The notes beneath the pieces are model-generated. The model saw only the letters and a list, made by a program, of their open reading frames with translations, was not told the origin of the DNA and did not search any database. A DNA stretch of 64,000 nucleotides. Origin: Microbacteriaceae bacterium (GTDB lineage Bacteria > Actinomycetota > Actinomycetes > Actinomycetales > Microbacteriaceae). Of this stretch, positions 35,621 through 45,036 are shown in pieces (position 1 is the first letter of the stretch; the number at the start of each line of letters is the position of its first letter). Both the position numbers and the translations under genes were made by a program. The stretch spans positions 340,151 through 404,150 of the forward strand of contig JAODMT010000009.1 in the NCBI GenBank assembly GCA_025464975.1, in the 5' to 3' direction.

Positions 35621-36438
35621 GCTGACCTCCGATTGCGCCTCGACGTGCCGAGACGACCAATGAGAATGAGAAGAACGAAGACGAAGACGAGCGCAAACAA
35701 GGCGAAGATCACTGCGACGTAGGGGTCGGTGTGCTGAAGAAGCAGCAACGCCGTCTGGAACGTGTTCTGGCTGAGGAACGAGGCGATGGTGTATTCGCCG
35801 AGCACCACGGCAATGGTGATGAAGCAGGACGCGAAAATTCCCCGGCGCAGATTCGGCAGAAGCACCCTGACGATCAGGCTGAACCAACCGGCGCCGAGCG
35901 ATCTGCTCGCCTCGCTGAGAATCACGACATCGAGCGCGGCGAGATTCGCCGCAATCGGTCGGTAGGCGTACGGCAGCACGATCACGCCGACCGCGAAAGC
36001 GAGCGTCCACGGGTTGCTGCCGAAGATCGAGGCGACCACCGAGTAGACGGGGACGAAGCCGACCACGAGAACGATGGAAGGGATGGTGATCGGAATGATG
36101 CAGATGAACTCGAGCACCCGTCGGTATTTGGGAAACTTGAGTTCGACCAGAATCATTGTCGGCAATAGCACCAGGAGCACGATCAGCACGGTGATCGCGC
36201 AGATGACCAGCGAGTTGCCGATGCCCTGGAACAGGACGCTGTAGGTGGACGCGTTCGCCGGATCGAAGATCGCGGCGTAATGAACGAGTCCGTGTTGTCC
36301 GGTTTGACCGAGGCGAAGCGAAAACTCGACGAGAGCAAGGATCGGCACGATGAACACCGCGCCGACGAAGCCGAGAATGATCCACCGGGTGACCGGGCTC
36401 GGCTCGGCGCCGTATCTGGCTTTGCTCACTTCTGCCAC
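35617..36438 (-). CDS. ABC transporter permease, PotC/ThiP-like
   Basis: A 273-residue inner-membrane permease with about six helices and the binding-protein-dependent transport EAA-type loop (LDVVILSEASRSLGAGWFSL). It partners with the permease at 36426, with which it overlaps by 13 bases, and with the ATPase at 34538 (4-base overlap). Substrate is not predictable; the class moves polyamines, iron, thiamine or phosphonates. Confidence 0.92.
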   Translation of the reverse strand: MAEVSKARYGAEPSPVTRWIILGFVGAVFIVPILALVEFSLRLGQTGQHGLVHYAAIFDPANASTYSVLFQGIGNSLVICAITVLIVLLVLLPTMILVELKFPKYRRVLEFICIIPITIPSIVLVVGFVPVYSVVASIFGSNPWTLAFAVGVIVLPYAYRPIAANLAALDVVILSEASRSLGAGWFSLIVRVLLPNLRRGIFASCFITIAVVLGEYTIASFLSQNTFQTALLLLQHTDPYVAVIFALFALVFVFVLLILIGRLGTSRRNRRSA

Positions 36439-37346
36439 CTCGATGCCCGGCGCTGCAGCGCGGAGTACGCGGTCATCAGGACGATCATGACGATCACCAT
36501 GCCGAGCGCAAGCACTCCGGCGACGTTGGAAACTCCGACGACGGTCTCGCTCGTGAGCTGCTGCTTGATTGCGAGCGGGACAATGCCGCCCTGCGAGATA
36601 AGGGCCGCCGCTGTCGCGTAGGACGAGAACGCATTGGCAAAAAGCAGGATGAGGCTACCGAAGAAGGCCGGAGCGAGAATCGGCATGCCAATGCGCGTCC
36701 AGTAGGTGAACCGGGTGCCGCCGAGGGTCGCGTTCGCCTCTCCCCACGTGGGCTTGAGCCCCTCCATCGCCGGCAAAAAGGTGAGCACCATGAGAGGAAC
36801 CTGGAAGTACAGGTATGGCAGCACGAGGCCCGGGATTTGATAGAGCAGCACGCCACCGTTTTCGAAGTCGTTGAATACGTTGCTCGACAGGCCGAGGGAG
36901 ACCAGCCACTGGGTGATCAGGCCCTGCGTGCCGAACGTCGCGATGAAGGCGAAGGCCAGCATGACCCCACCGAACTGGGCGAGCACGCTGCTCGCTGAAT
37001 CGACAAGCGACCGAAGCGGCCCATCCCTCCTCGCGCCCATGAGGGCGAAGCATACGATGGCTCCGAGAATCGCGCCGATCACAGCGGTGAGGGCCGACAA
37101 CCAGAGAGACGACCAGAAACCAGCGAGGATCTGCGGATTGGCGAAGGCGGAGAGGTTTGCGAGGGTGAAAGCGCCCGAGCTGGTGAAGAATCCGCTGCCG
37201 ACGGCGAGCGCGGCGGGAACCGCGAGGAAGAGCAGCACGTAGATCGCAAAGGGGACGAGGCCGAGCCAAACCACGCTGCGGCGCCGGGAAGTGGTCCCGG
37301 CGCCGCTCGTGGTTGTGGCTGGCGCAGTGGTTACCGCGGAAGTCAT
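36426..37346 (-). CDS. ABC transporter permease, PotB-like
   Basis: A 306-residue permease. A Thr/Ala-rich N-terminal tail (about 25 residues) precedes six helices, and the EAA-like loop is MEGLKPTWGEANATLGGTRF. I start at the ATG at 37346, five bases after the binding-protein stop; the longer open frame reads across the binding-protein gene and is an artefact. It forms the heterodimeric channel with the 35617 permease. Confidence 0.9.
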   Translation of the reverse strand: MTSAVTTAPATTTSGAGTTSRRRSVVWLGLVPFAIYVLLFLAVPAALAVGSGFFTSSGAFTLANLSAFANPQILAGFWSSLWLSALTAVIGAILGAIVCFALMGARRDGPLRSLVDSASSVLAQFGGVMLAFAFIATFGTQGLITQWLVSLGLSSNVFNDFENGGVLLYQIPGLVLPYLYFQVPLMVLTFLPAMEGLKPTWGEANATLGGTRFTYWTRIGMPILAPAFFGSLILLFANAFSSYATAAALISQGGIVPLAIKQQLTSETVVGVSNVAGVLALGMVIVMIVLMTAYSALQRRASRWQK

Positions 37347-37351
37347 GGACG

Positions 37352-38500
37352 TTAGCCGATCGCCGCGGCCCACTTGGAACTGAGGAGGGTTCCGGCAGCT
37401 GCCGCCTGCTCCGCGGTCAGCTGAACGAAGTTCTTCGGCGCCGCCCCAACGGTCTTGAGAACTTTGGCGTCGACCGTCTTGTTGGTCTCCATCGCCGCGA
37501 GAGTCGCGGGGTAAGCGCCGGAGGCGAGGTAGAGGTTCTGAACTTCCGGGCTGTAGATCCATTCTTCCCAGAGACGCGCCGCTGCAGGGTGCGGAGCGTC
37601 GGCACTGATGGCCTGGTTGTAGTAGCTGCCGAGGGCGGTGCCGGGCAGAATCACTGTCTTGAAATTAGGGTTTGCGGTGGCGCCACCACCCGCACCCCAG
37701 GCCTGGTTGTTGTAGCTCCACTGGATCACGACCGGGGTCTCACCGGAGACGACTGTCGCCTGGCTGGGAAGGACAGCCTGGAAGTTTCCCGCCTTCTTGA
37801 GTTTCTGGAAGAAATCGATACCGGGCTGAATGTTGTCCGCGCTTCCCTTGTTCTGAAGGGCGGCCAGATACACCGCGCTCGCGGCCTCGTTTGTCTGAGT
37901 CGGGTCGCCCTTGATCGCGACCTTGCCCTTGTAGGCCGGGCCGAGCAGGTCGTTGATTGAGCTCGGCGCCTTCTTGATGACGGTGGAGTCGTAGCCGACG
38001 GACATCAGTCCGGTGTAGTCGTAGTACCACTTGCCGGAGGCATCCTTGAAGCCGGCGGGAATGTCCGCCCAGTTTGCGACCTTGTACGGCGCCACCAGGT
38101 CGAGGTTCTCTCCGAGGACAGCGGTTCCGATATCGAAGACGTCGGGGGCGGTGGACTGGCCCTTGAGCGACTTGGCTGCCGACACCTCGTCGGCGCTCGA
38201 CCCGTCGGGGTTTGCCGAGTTGATCTTGATCTTCGGGTACTTCTTCTCGAACCCGGCGATGATCTTGCCGTAGTTCGCCCACGACGGCGGAAGCGCGATG
38301 ACGTTCAGTTGTCCCTCTTTGTTGGCTGCCGCGACGAGTGCGGCCATTCCGCCGAAGTCGGCCGCACTGGTCGCGGTCTTGGCGTCGACGGAGCCGGAGC
38401 CCGTGGCGGTGCTCGAGTCGGGGCTGCTCGCGCACGCACTGAGCGAAATCGCGACTGCTACCGCGAACGCCGCACCTGCAATGGAACGCTTCTTGATCAC
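37352..38500 (-). CDS. ABC transporter substrate-binding lipoprotein, PotD/Fe type
   Basis: A 382-residue binding protein. The N-terminus is a lipoprotein signal with lipobox LSACASS (Cys23). The mature part has the type II periplasmic-binding fold seen in PotD/FbpA/AEP-binding proteins (EKKYPKIKINSANPDGSSAD, YYDYTGLMSVGYDSTVI). It begins with GTG at 38500 after GGAGG at good spacing. It is first in the four-gene importer operon (binding protein, two permeases, ATPase). The ligand is unknown. Confidence 0.92.
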   Translation of the reverse strand: MIKKRSIAGAAFAVAVAISLSACASSPDSSTATGSGSVDAKTATSAADFGGMAALVAAANKEGQLNVIALPPSWANYGKIIAGFEKKYPKIKINSANPDGSSADEVSAAKSLKGQSTAPDVFDIGTAVLGENLDLVAPYKVANWADIPAGFKDASGKWYYDYTGLMSVGYDSTVIKKAPSSINDLLGPAYKGKVAIKGDPTQTNEAASAVYLAALQNKGSADNIQPGIDFFQKLKKAGNFQAVLPSQATVVSGETPVVIQWSYNNQAWGAGGGATANPNFKTVILPGTALGSYYNQAISADAPHPAAARLWEEWIYSPEVQNLYLASGAYPATLAAMETNKTVDAKVLKTVGAAPKNFVQLTAEQAAAAGTLLSSKWAAAIG

Positions 38501-38774
38501 TGTGTCCTCCGGTGGCCGCTCCCGGTCGTTCGCGCGTGCGAACTGTCGGATACCGGGCCGACCTACCCTATAGTGACCCTTCCTTACGTCTTGAGGGAAG
38601 AACTGCGATGAATATCAGGGGAACATAGCCTGAAGAAGTTTGTTCGTCCGCACCGGCGTACTTCGTTCGGGTGCGGCGACCGGGCTCGGCGCCGGCAGCG
38701 AAGCGGCGCGTCAGGGGACCACGCACGAGGCGGCCTGCCCAGGATGTCCGACCCAGCGGCTAGTGTCGATCTCG

Positions 38775-40016
38775 ATGAGTCAGTCACGATCGGTCACACC
38801 CTCGCTGAGTCCCGGTCAGGCCCGACGAATTGCCCTCGCGGCCCAGGGCTTCGGCCGACCACGACCGGTGACGACCGGTGTTCGCCAGTTGAATCTCACG
38901 ATCGGGCGACTCGGGCTGCTGCAATTGGACTCGGTCAACGTCTTCGAGCGAAGCCACTACCTTCCCGCGTTCGCGCGGCTCGGCGCCTACGATAAGGCGC
39001 AACTCGACCGGTTGACCTTTGCCGAGGGCGGACAGTACCTGGAGTACTGGGCACATGAGGCCGCCCTCATCCCACGAGAATCCTGGCCGCTGTTTCGCTG
39101 GCGGATGGAGTCGATGCGCCGACGGTACGGCGCCGAGGCCGGTGGTTGGGTTCAGGCCAACGGTCCGCTTCTCGACTGGCTTCGCTCCCACCTCGCAGAC
39201 CGCGGCTCGGTAGCCGCGAGCGAGGTCGACCACGACTCCGGCAAGGGGGCGGGAGGCTGGTGGGGCTGGTCGGACGTCAAGATGGGTCTGGAATTCCTCT
39301 TCCGCTTCGGGGAAGTCGTCTCGGCCGGACGCACCCGGTTCGAACGACGCTATGCGCTTGCCGAGACCGCCATCGCACCGCACCTCCTCGACGCCCGGAT
39401 GCCCGAGAACGAGGCCGTGCGCCAGCTCGTGAGCGCTTCGGCCCGAGCGCACGGGATCGGCACCCTTTCGGACTTCGCCGACTACTTCCGCATCAAGAAC
39501 GAGCCGGCGAAGGCGGCGGTTCGGGACCTCGTCGACTCGGGTGAGCTTGTTCCCGTATCCGTGTCGGGCTGGAAGCAGCCCGCCTATCTGCATCGGGATG
39601 CCAGGGTGCCGCGCCGCATCGAGGCCACTGCCCTGCTGTCCCCGTTTGACCCGGTCGTCTGGGAACGGGACCGCGCCGAGCGCCTGTTCGGGTTCCGCTA
39701 CCGCATCGAGATCTACACCCCGGCTCACAAGCGGGTGTTCGGCTATTACTCCCTCCCGCTACTCATCGACGACCGCCTGGTCGGCCGCGTCGATCTCAAG
39801 AGCGACCGCAAGAACCGGGTGTTGCGAGTGCAATCGGCCTGGAGCGAACTTGGCGCCCCTCACGACACCGTGCCCCGTCTCGCCCGCCTGCTGCAGGAGA
39901 CCGTCGCGTGGCAGGGGCTCGAGACCATCGAGGTGATCGGTCGGGGCGACCTCTCGTCGTCGCTCGCGGCCGAACTCGCCGTGCCGCTGGTTTCACCGAG
40001 TGTTACGAACTCGTGA
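38775..40016 (+). CDS. YcaQ/AlkZ-like winged-helix DNA glycosylase family protein
   Basis: A 413-residue protein of the HTH_42/DUF1006 family. These are tandem winged-helix proteins that include the crosslink-repair glycosylases YcaQ and AlkZ. The catalytic loop region reads LGLLQLDSVNVFERSHYLP, with the Q-x-D pattern of the YcaQ subgroup rather than the QxQ of AlkZ. LLSPFDPVVWERDRAERLFGF and FGYYSLPLLIDDRLVGRVDLK are typical of the C-terminal part. It probably excises bulky or crosslinked bases. I choose the ATG at 38775; sequence upstream is not family-like. Confidence 0.87.
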   Translation: MSQSRSVTPSLSPGQARRIALAAQGFGRPRPVTTGVRQLNLTIGRLGLLQLDSVNVFERSHYLPAFARLGAYDKAQLDRLTFAEGGQYLEYWAHEAALIPRESWPLFRWRMESMRRRYGAEAGGWVQANGPLLDWLRSHLADRGSVAASEVDHDSGKGAGGWWGWSDVKMGLEFLFRFGEVVSAGRTRFERRYALAETAIAPHLLDARMPENEAVRQLVSASARAHGIGTLSDFADYFRIKNEPAKAAVRDLVDSGELVPVSVSGWKQPAYLHRDARVPRRIEATALLSPFDPVVWERDRAERLFGFRYRIEIYTPAHKRVFGYYSLPLLIDDRLVGRVDLKSDRKNRVLRVQSAWSELGAPHDTVPRLARLLQETVAWQGLETIEVIGRGDLSSSLAAELAVPLVSPSVTNS

Positions 40017-40061
40017 GATCAGGCCGAGGATTGGGGATGCTCGTAAGCCTAGGCTTTGCCC

Positions 40062-41210
40062 ATGCCACTGACTCGGGGTCGGCACACCCGGAGCACGGTC
40101 ATCCTGGTGGCCGCGTCGGTTCTCTGCGGCATTGCCGCGACCGGATGCGCCAGCAGTCCCACCGCCCCTCCGTCGGGCAACAGTCCCGCGTCGGCCGAGC
40201 CCGCTCCCGAGCCGTCAGTTGCTTTACCGCCGGACCCGCAGCCCTTCGTTGATCTCGACTGCGCAGACATGCTCACCGCGGCCGAGGTGGATGCCGCCCT
40301 TCGGAACCCCGTCCGTCTGCTTCCCGCGGTGCAGTGGAGGGAACTCGGCTCGAATGCCGGTCCGGCGTCCTTCGCCGTCCGTCAATCCGGAGGGCTCGAG
40401 TGCGAGTGGAGCAACGGCCAGCCCGCCGTCAATGACAGTGCGAGCAAGGACCAGGTGGGGATCGTCGTGAGGGTCCTGCCGAACGCCGCCGACCACTGGT
40501 CGCGATACGCCGACTACTACTCCGTTGACGGTACCGAAAAGCTCGGCTGCGACACCGCCGACCCGTCCGGTCCGTGTTCGATCGACTCGCTGTTCGAGGA
40601 CACGTGGGTGCAGGTCGCCGCGTGGGGGCTGGACGGCAACGGCGGACAGGCCGCCCGAGCCGCCGCCATGCGCCGGATCGCGGACACCGTTCGCCGCTCC
40701 GTCGCGGCAGCCGACGCAAACGCCTCGACCTGGTCCCCGCCGCCCGGCACCATCCCGGTCGCCGCTCATCGATGCGACGAGTTCTTCTCAAGCACGGACG
40801 TCACCGCTGCCCTTGACCTAACTGGCAAGCTCTACCTTTCCGGGATGGATGGCGGCGAGAGTCTGATCGGGGCGGCCTGGATCGACGCGAATGCGCGACC
40901 GTGTCCATGGGCCACGCCCGACGGGCTGGGCATACGCGGCGGTCTCAGGGTGCTTCCGGGGGGCGAGTGGGCCTGGAACATCACTCGGGCAGCGGACTCG
41001 GCGGGCTACGCCACCGTCGCGATTCCCGGCCTCGCCCCGGAAGACGGCGCCTACATGCGCTGCTCGCCCGCCGGAAACTGCACGGTCGAGATCGTGCTCG
41101 GACACAACTGGGTACAGATCTACCTTGATCAGGGTGCCGACCGGGTCGGTCCGACGCGATCCGCGCTCCGCACCCTTGCCGCCAAGGCCGTCTCTTCGGT
41201 TCGAACCTAG
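40062..41210 (+). CDS. Internally duplicated lipoprotein
   Basis: I do not recognise a named family. This 382-residue protein has a lipoprotein signal with lipobox IAATGC (Cys29) and a Pro/Ala/Ser linker. Two related domains follow. Domain 1 (about 65-225) begins LDCADMLTAAEVDAAL and has CEW, VRVLPN, a CSIDS segment and DTWVQVAAW. Domain 2 (about 235-375) begins HRCDEFFSSTDVTAAL and has CPW, LRVLPG, CTVEI and HNWVQIYL. Matching Cys and Trp suggest a duplication with conserved disulfides on the cell surface. Neighbours give no clue to function. Confidence 0.75.
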   Translation: MPLTRGRHTRSTVILVAASVLCGIAATGCASSPTAPPSGNSPASAEPAPEPSVALPPDPQPFVDLDCADMLTAAEVDAALRNPVRLLPAVQWRELGSNAGPASFAVRQSGGLECEWSNGQPAVNDSASKDQVGIVVRVLPNAADHWSRYADYYSVDGTEKLGCDTADPSGPCSIDSLFEDTWVQVAAWGLDGNGGQAARAAAMRRIADTVRRSVAAADANASTWSPPPGTIPVAAHRCDEFFSSTDVTAALDLTGKLYLSGMDGGESLIGAAWIDANARPCPWATPDGLGIRGGLRVLPGGEWAWNITRAADSAGYATVAIPGLAPEDGAYMRCSPAGNCTVEIVLGHNWVQIYLDQGADRVGPTRSALRTLAAKAVSSVRT

Positions 41211-41223
41211 GCGACACTGCGTC

Positions 41224-42117
41224 CTAGAACTCGCCGCCGATTTTGTGAAGGCGAGCCACCCGGTCGACGATCGGCGGGTGCGTGCTGAACAGTCGGCTCA
41301 TGATGCCCGGCCGCGACGGATCGGAGATCCACAGGTGCGACATCGAGGAGTTCTGACGCCGCATCGGTCGGCCGTACTGCTCGAGCTTCTGAAGTGCGCT
41401 TGCCAGGGCATCCGGATTGCGCGTCGTCATCGCGCTCGTGGCGTCGGCGAGGTATTCGCGTTGACGCGAGATCGCGGCCTGCACGCCCGCGGCGACGAGC
41501 GGGGCGATGATCATGGCGGCGAGGCCGAAGACCAGAACGATCGGATTGTTGCCTCCGCCGCCATTGCGGTCGTTGCCCCGTCCGCCCCCGAAGAACGCGA
41601 ACCGAAGAAACAGGTCGGCGATGAAACCGACCGCGACAACGAGGCCGAAGACGATCATGGACACCCGGGTGTCGTAATTCTGCACGTGACCCATCTCGTG
41701 GGCCATGACGCCCTCGAGCTCTGAGTCTTCCATGAGGTCGAGAAGACCAGTCGTCGCCGCGACATAGGCGTGTTGCGGGTCGCGCCCGGTCGCGAACGCA
41801 TTCGGGGCCGGGTCGTTCACGATGTACACCTTCGGCATCGGCAGCCCATCGGTGATCGACAGGTTTTCAACGATGCGGTAGAGCCGCGGGTTGTCGGCTT
41901 TTTGAATCTCGCGGCCTCCCGAGATGGAGATGGCCAACCGGGAGGCGGCGAAGTATTGGATGATCGCGTACACGGCGGCCACGACCAGCACCGTGATCGT
42001 GACCGACGGGTTGTTGTACACGTAGCCCGCAAGAAGTCCCAGCGCCCCGATGATGACGAGGAACACCAGGATGATGAAGACGGTATTGCGCTTGTTCTTA
42101 GCTATCGCGCGGTACAT
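41224..42117 (-). CDS. htpX: M48 family membrane metalloprotease HtpX
   Basis: A 297-residue membrane zinc protease. Two N-terminal helices are followed by the catalytic motif HEMGH (VMAHEMGHVQNYD), further helices, and a later Glu ligand region (REYLADATSAMTTRN). HtpX degrades misfolded membrane proteins on the cytoplasmic face. It lies 49 bases downstream of a lemA gene on the same strand, a pairing common in actinobacteria and firmicutes. Confidence 0.94.
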   Translation of the reverse strand: MYRAIAKNKRNTVFIILVFLVIIGALGLLAGYVYNNPSVTITVLVVAAVYAIIQYFAASRLAISISGGREIQKADNPRLYRIVENLSITDGLPMPKVYIVNDPAPNAFATGRDPQHAYVAATTGLLDLMEDSELEGVMAHEMGHVQNYDTRVSMIVFGLVVAVGFIADLFLRFAFFGGGRGNDRNGGGGNNPIVLVFGLAAMIIAPLVAAGVQAAISRQREYLADATSAMTTRNPDALASALQKLEQYGRPMRRQNSSMSHLWISDPSRPGIMSRLFSTHPPIVDRVARLHKIGGEF

Positions 42118-42166
42118 GGTTCAGTTTTCTCGCGAGTGATCGCGGGATTCGGTGTGCGTCATGCGG

Positions 42167-42733
42167 TCAGAACTGAACACGGGGCGGCTCGGCGATCGCC
42201 GCCGCGTCCGACACCTCAAAGAAGTCTCGCTCCCCGAAGCCGAGCCCGCGCACGAACAGGGTGTTCGGGAACGTCTTGACTTTGGTGTTGAGTTCGCGCA
42301 CTCCCCCGTTGTAGAACCGCCGCGACGCCTGCACCTTGTCCTCGGTGTCAACCAGCTCGCCCTGAAGCTGCAAAAAGTTCTGGCTGGCCTGCAGCTTGGG
42401 GTATGCCTCAGCGACGGCAAAGATGCTCTTGAGCGCGGTCTGCATGTGATTCTCGGCCACGGCGGCATCTACCGGGGTCGAAGCGCCTATCGACTCGGCC
42501 CGCGCCTTTGTCACGGCCTCGAAGACTCCCGATTCGTGCGCCGCGTAGCCCTTAACCGTTTCGATCAGATTCGGCAACAGGTCGGCGCGGCGTTTGAGTT
42601 GAACGGTGATGTCGCTCCACGCCTCGTCGACACGCACGTTAAGGCGAACAAGCCCGTTGTACGTCGACCACAGGTAGACGCCGATGATCACGACGAGCAA
42701 GACGATGACGCCGATCAAGATTAGGAGTTCCAT
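42167..42733 (-). CDS. lemA: LemA family protein
   Basis: A 188-residue protein. One N-terminal membrane helix (LLILIGVIVLLVVIIGVYLW) is followed by a helical-bundle domain with the LemA signature YNGLVRLNVRVDEAWSDI, QLKRRADLLPNLIETVKGY and YNGGVRELNTKVKTFPN. Its role is unclear; it is often paired with HtpX-type proteases or TPM-domain proteins. The ATG at 42733 puts the membrane helix at the start. Confidence 0.93.
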   Translation of the reverse strand: MELLILIGVIVLLVVIIGVYLWSTYNGLVRLNVRVDEAWSDITVQLKRRADLLPNLIETVKGYAAHESGVFEAVTKARAESIGASTPVDAAVAENHMQTALKSIFAVAEAYPKLQASQNFLQLQGELVDTEDKVQASRRFYNGGVRELNTKVKTFPNTLFVRGLGFGERDFFEVSDAAAIAEPPRVQF

Positions 42734-42869
42734 TGCTGATCTCTCGTGCTGATGCTTCGGGCGGGTAAGCCGCAGGACGACACAACTATAGTCAAGGCAA
42801 ATACCACTATCTCCCGTTGGCGGCAAGCTCAAGGTGAACGCGAAGCGAGGTGGGGATTAGGCTCACCTC

Positions 42870-43532
42870 GTGGACAGCAATCCGGAGGCCCCAGGCCCCG
42901 TGGTTTCGGCGTCACGGCCGCGCGGCCGACGCCGTTCCACTCCGACCGATCGGGCGAACACGCGAGATCTGATCGTCTCCGCCGCCGGTCGGGAGTTCGC
43001 CAGCCGAGGCTACGACGGAGCGTCCTTCCGATCGATCGCCCGGGCGGCAAACGTGGACCCGGCCCTCGTTCACCATTACTTCGCGGAGAAGGCGGATCTC
43101 TTTGCGGAGTCGATCGGCGCTCCCGTGCGCCCCGACCGCATCGTTGCCGCGGTGCTGTCCGGACCGGACGAGGCAATGGGCGAGAACCTCGTGCGGACTC
43201 TCCTGGCAACTCTCGACGAGGGCCGAAACGGCCAACGCATCATCGGACTGTTGCACACCGCCCTCGGTCACGAGTTTGCGGCGGCGATGATCCGGCAGTT
43301 CCTTGTTCGCGAGGTGCTGCACAAGCTCGCGAGCCGGCTCGAGGCGGCCCCGGAAGCTGAAGACCCGGAGTTGCGCGCCACCCTCGCGGCCAGCCAACTG
43401 GTCGGCCTCATCATGGTGCGCTACGGCATCCGGGTCGAACCACTCTCGACGACGCCGGTCGAAGATCTGGTTCGCCTCGTCGGACCGGTCGTGCAGTGGC
43501 ATCTGGTTGGCACACCATTGACACGGGGCTAG
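42870..43532 (+). CDS. TetR family transcriptional regulator (ABC exporter cluster)
   Basis: A 220-residue regulator. A basic N-terminal tail (RPRGRRRSTPTDR) is followed by a TetR HTH (LIVSAAGREFASRGYDGAS, then IARAANVDPALVHHYF). The C-terminal ligand domain resembles TetR_C_17. GTG start at 42870. It is 22 bases upstream of an ABC-2 exporter (43555 and 44295) on the same strand, so it probably regulates that exporter and itself. Confidence 0.92.
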   Translation: MDSNPEAPGPVVSASRPRGRRRSTPTDRANTRDLIVSAAGREFASRGYDGASFRSIARAANVDPALVHHYFAEKADLFAESIGAPVRPDRIVAAVLSGPDEAMGENLVRTLLATLDEGRNGQRIIGLLHTALGHEFAAAMIRQFLVREVLHKLASRLEAAPEAEDPELRATLAASQLVGLIMVRYGIRVEPLSTTPVEDLVRLVGPVVQWHLVGTPLTRG

Positions 43533-43554
43533 CGCCGCGCGAATAATTCATCAC

Positions 43555-44298
43555 ATGACGAATTATGATGGCAGCGTCGCCATCGAGGTGCGAGACCTGA
43601 GAGTCATCCGCGGAACGAACGTTGCTCTGCGCGGGCTGTCGCTATCCGTCCCGGTCGGCGAAGTGGTCGGATTGCTCGGGCCAAGCGGCTGCGGGAAGAC
43701 GACCCTCATGCGATCGATAGTCGGTGTGCAGAAGATCAGCGCCGGCACCGTCACCGTGCTCGGGTACCCCGCGGGCATGCCGCGGCTTCGCCAGCGGGTC
43801 GGCTACGTGACGCAAGACGCAAGCGTCTACGACGATCTCACCGTTCGCCAGAACCTGCGTTACTTCCGAGCTGTACTCGGGGCGGCGGCCTCGGAGGTCG
43901 ACAGGGTGCTCGAGTTGACGGATCTCACCCAGCAGGCAACGCGAATGGTCGGCACGCTCTCGGGCGGGCAGCGCAGCCGAGTGTCGCTTGCCGCGGCTCT
44001 GCTCGGTTCACCCGACCTTCTCGTTCTCGACGAGCCGACTGTGGGCCTCGACCCGGTGCTTCGGGTGGAGCTGTGGGCGCTCTTTCACGATCTCGCCGCC
44101 CGAGGCACGAGCCTCCTGGTGTCAAGCCACGTGATGGACGAGGCCACCCGGTGCGACCGACTCCTGCTCATGCGCGACGGCAGCCTGCTCGCCGACGAGA
44201 CCCCTGCCGGGCTGCTTGCCGCCACGGGCACCACCGACCCCGAAACCGCCTTCCTCTCGCTCATCGAGAGCGGCGCGCGCAGAACGGAACCGGCATGA
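43555..44298 (+). CDS. ABC exporter ATP-binding protein, DrrA-like
   Basis: A 247-residue ATPase: Walker [10 protein letters not shown], signature LSGGQRSRV, Walker B LLVLDEPTVGLDP, H-loop LLVSSHVMDEATR. This is the drug/ABC-2 exporter class. The stop overlaps the permease start by 4 bases (ATGA). The TetR gene upstream completes a regulator-exporter cassette, typical of efflux of toxic lipophilic compounds. Confidence 0.93.
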   Translation: MTNYDGSVAIEVRDLRVIRGTNVALRGLSLSVPVGEVVGLLGPSGCGKTTLMRSIVGVQKISAGTVTVLGYPAGMPRLRQRVGYVTQDASVYDDLTVRQNLRYFRAVLGAAASEVDRVLELTDLTQQATRMVGTLSGGQRSRVSLAAALLGSPDLLVLDEPTVGLDPVLRVELWALFHDLAARGTSLLVSSHVMDEATRCDRLLLMRDGSLLADETPAGLLAATGTTDPETAFLSLIESGARRTEPA

Positions 44299-45029
44299 AC
44301 CTCCGACGTACCCTCGCCACCGCCGGCCGGGTCCTCACCCAAATCTCGCACGACCCGCGAACGGTCGGGCTCCTTCTCGTGGTTCCGAGCCTGTTGATCG
44401 GACTCATGTCCTGGTTGTTCTCCGACACCGACGTGTTCCAACGGATCGGTCCGGCGATTCTCGCCCTCTTCCCCTTCATCATCATGTTCCTGGTCACGAG
44501 CATCACCACCCTGCGAGAGCGGCGCTCCGGAACCCTCGAACGCCTCCTCACCATGCCGCTGGGCAAATTCGACTTCATCCTCGGCTACACCATCGCCTTC
44601 GGCGCCCTTGCCGTCGTTCAGGCGACGATTGCGGTGGCATTTTCCATCTGGGTGTGCGGGCTCACGATCAGTGGCTCCCTCGCACTGCTGCTATCGGTGG
44701 CCCTCGCCGATGCGCTGCTCGGCACCACTCTCGGCCTGTTCGCGAGCGCATTTGCGCGCAGCGAGTTCCAGGTCGTCCAGTTCTTACCGGTGCTCGTGTT
44801 CCCGCAGATACTGCTCGGGGGCATCTTTCTCCCCCGAGACCAGCTGCCAGACGTGTTGCACGCGATCTCGGACTGGCTGCCGCTCTCCCACGCGATCGAC
44901 GCGCTCAACGCGGTCGCCGCAAACACCGAGGACGCCGACTATGTCGGCGGAAAGCTCGTGATCATCGCCGCGTTCGCGGTGGGGGCGATCGCCCTCGGCT
45001 CCGTCACCCTCCGCCGGAAGACCGCCTGA
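44295..45029 (+). CDS. ABC-2 type exporter permease, DrrB-like
   Basis: A 244-residue membrane protein with six helices. The ABC-2 core motif is ERRSGTLERLLTMPLGKFDF, and the later FPQILLGGIFLPRDQLPDVL plus LPLSHAIDAL is the family C-terminal signature. It forms a dimeric exporter with the ATPase encoded just upstream, to which it is translationally coupled. A 16-bp tandem repeat follows its stop. Confidence 0.93.
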   Translation: MNLRRTLATAGRVLTQISHDPRTVGLLLVVPSLLIGLMSWLFSDTDVFQRIGPAILALFPFIIMFLVTSITTLRERRSGTLERLLTMPLGKFDFILGYTIAFGALAVVQATIAVAFSIWVCGLTISGSLALLLSVALADALLGTTLGLFASAFARSEFQVVQFLPVLVFPQILLGGIFLPRDQLPDVLHAISDWLPLSHAIDALNAVAANTEDADYVGGKLVIIAAFAVGAIALGSVTLRRKTA

Positions 45030-45036
45030 GCAGGGC

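Noticed and set aside
34538..36385. A 615-codon reading of the ABC ATPase gene
   Set aside because: The first 255 residues are the upstream permease gene in another frame; the ATPase starts at 35620 with a 4-base overlap typical of operons.
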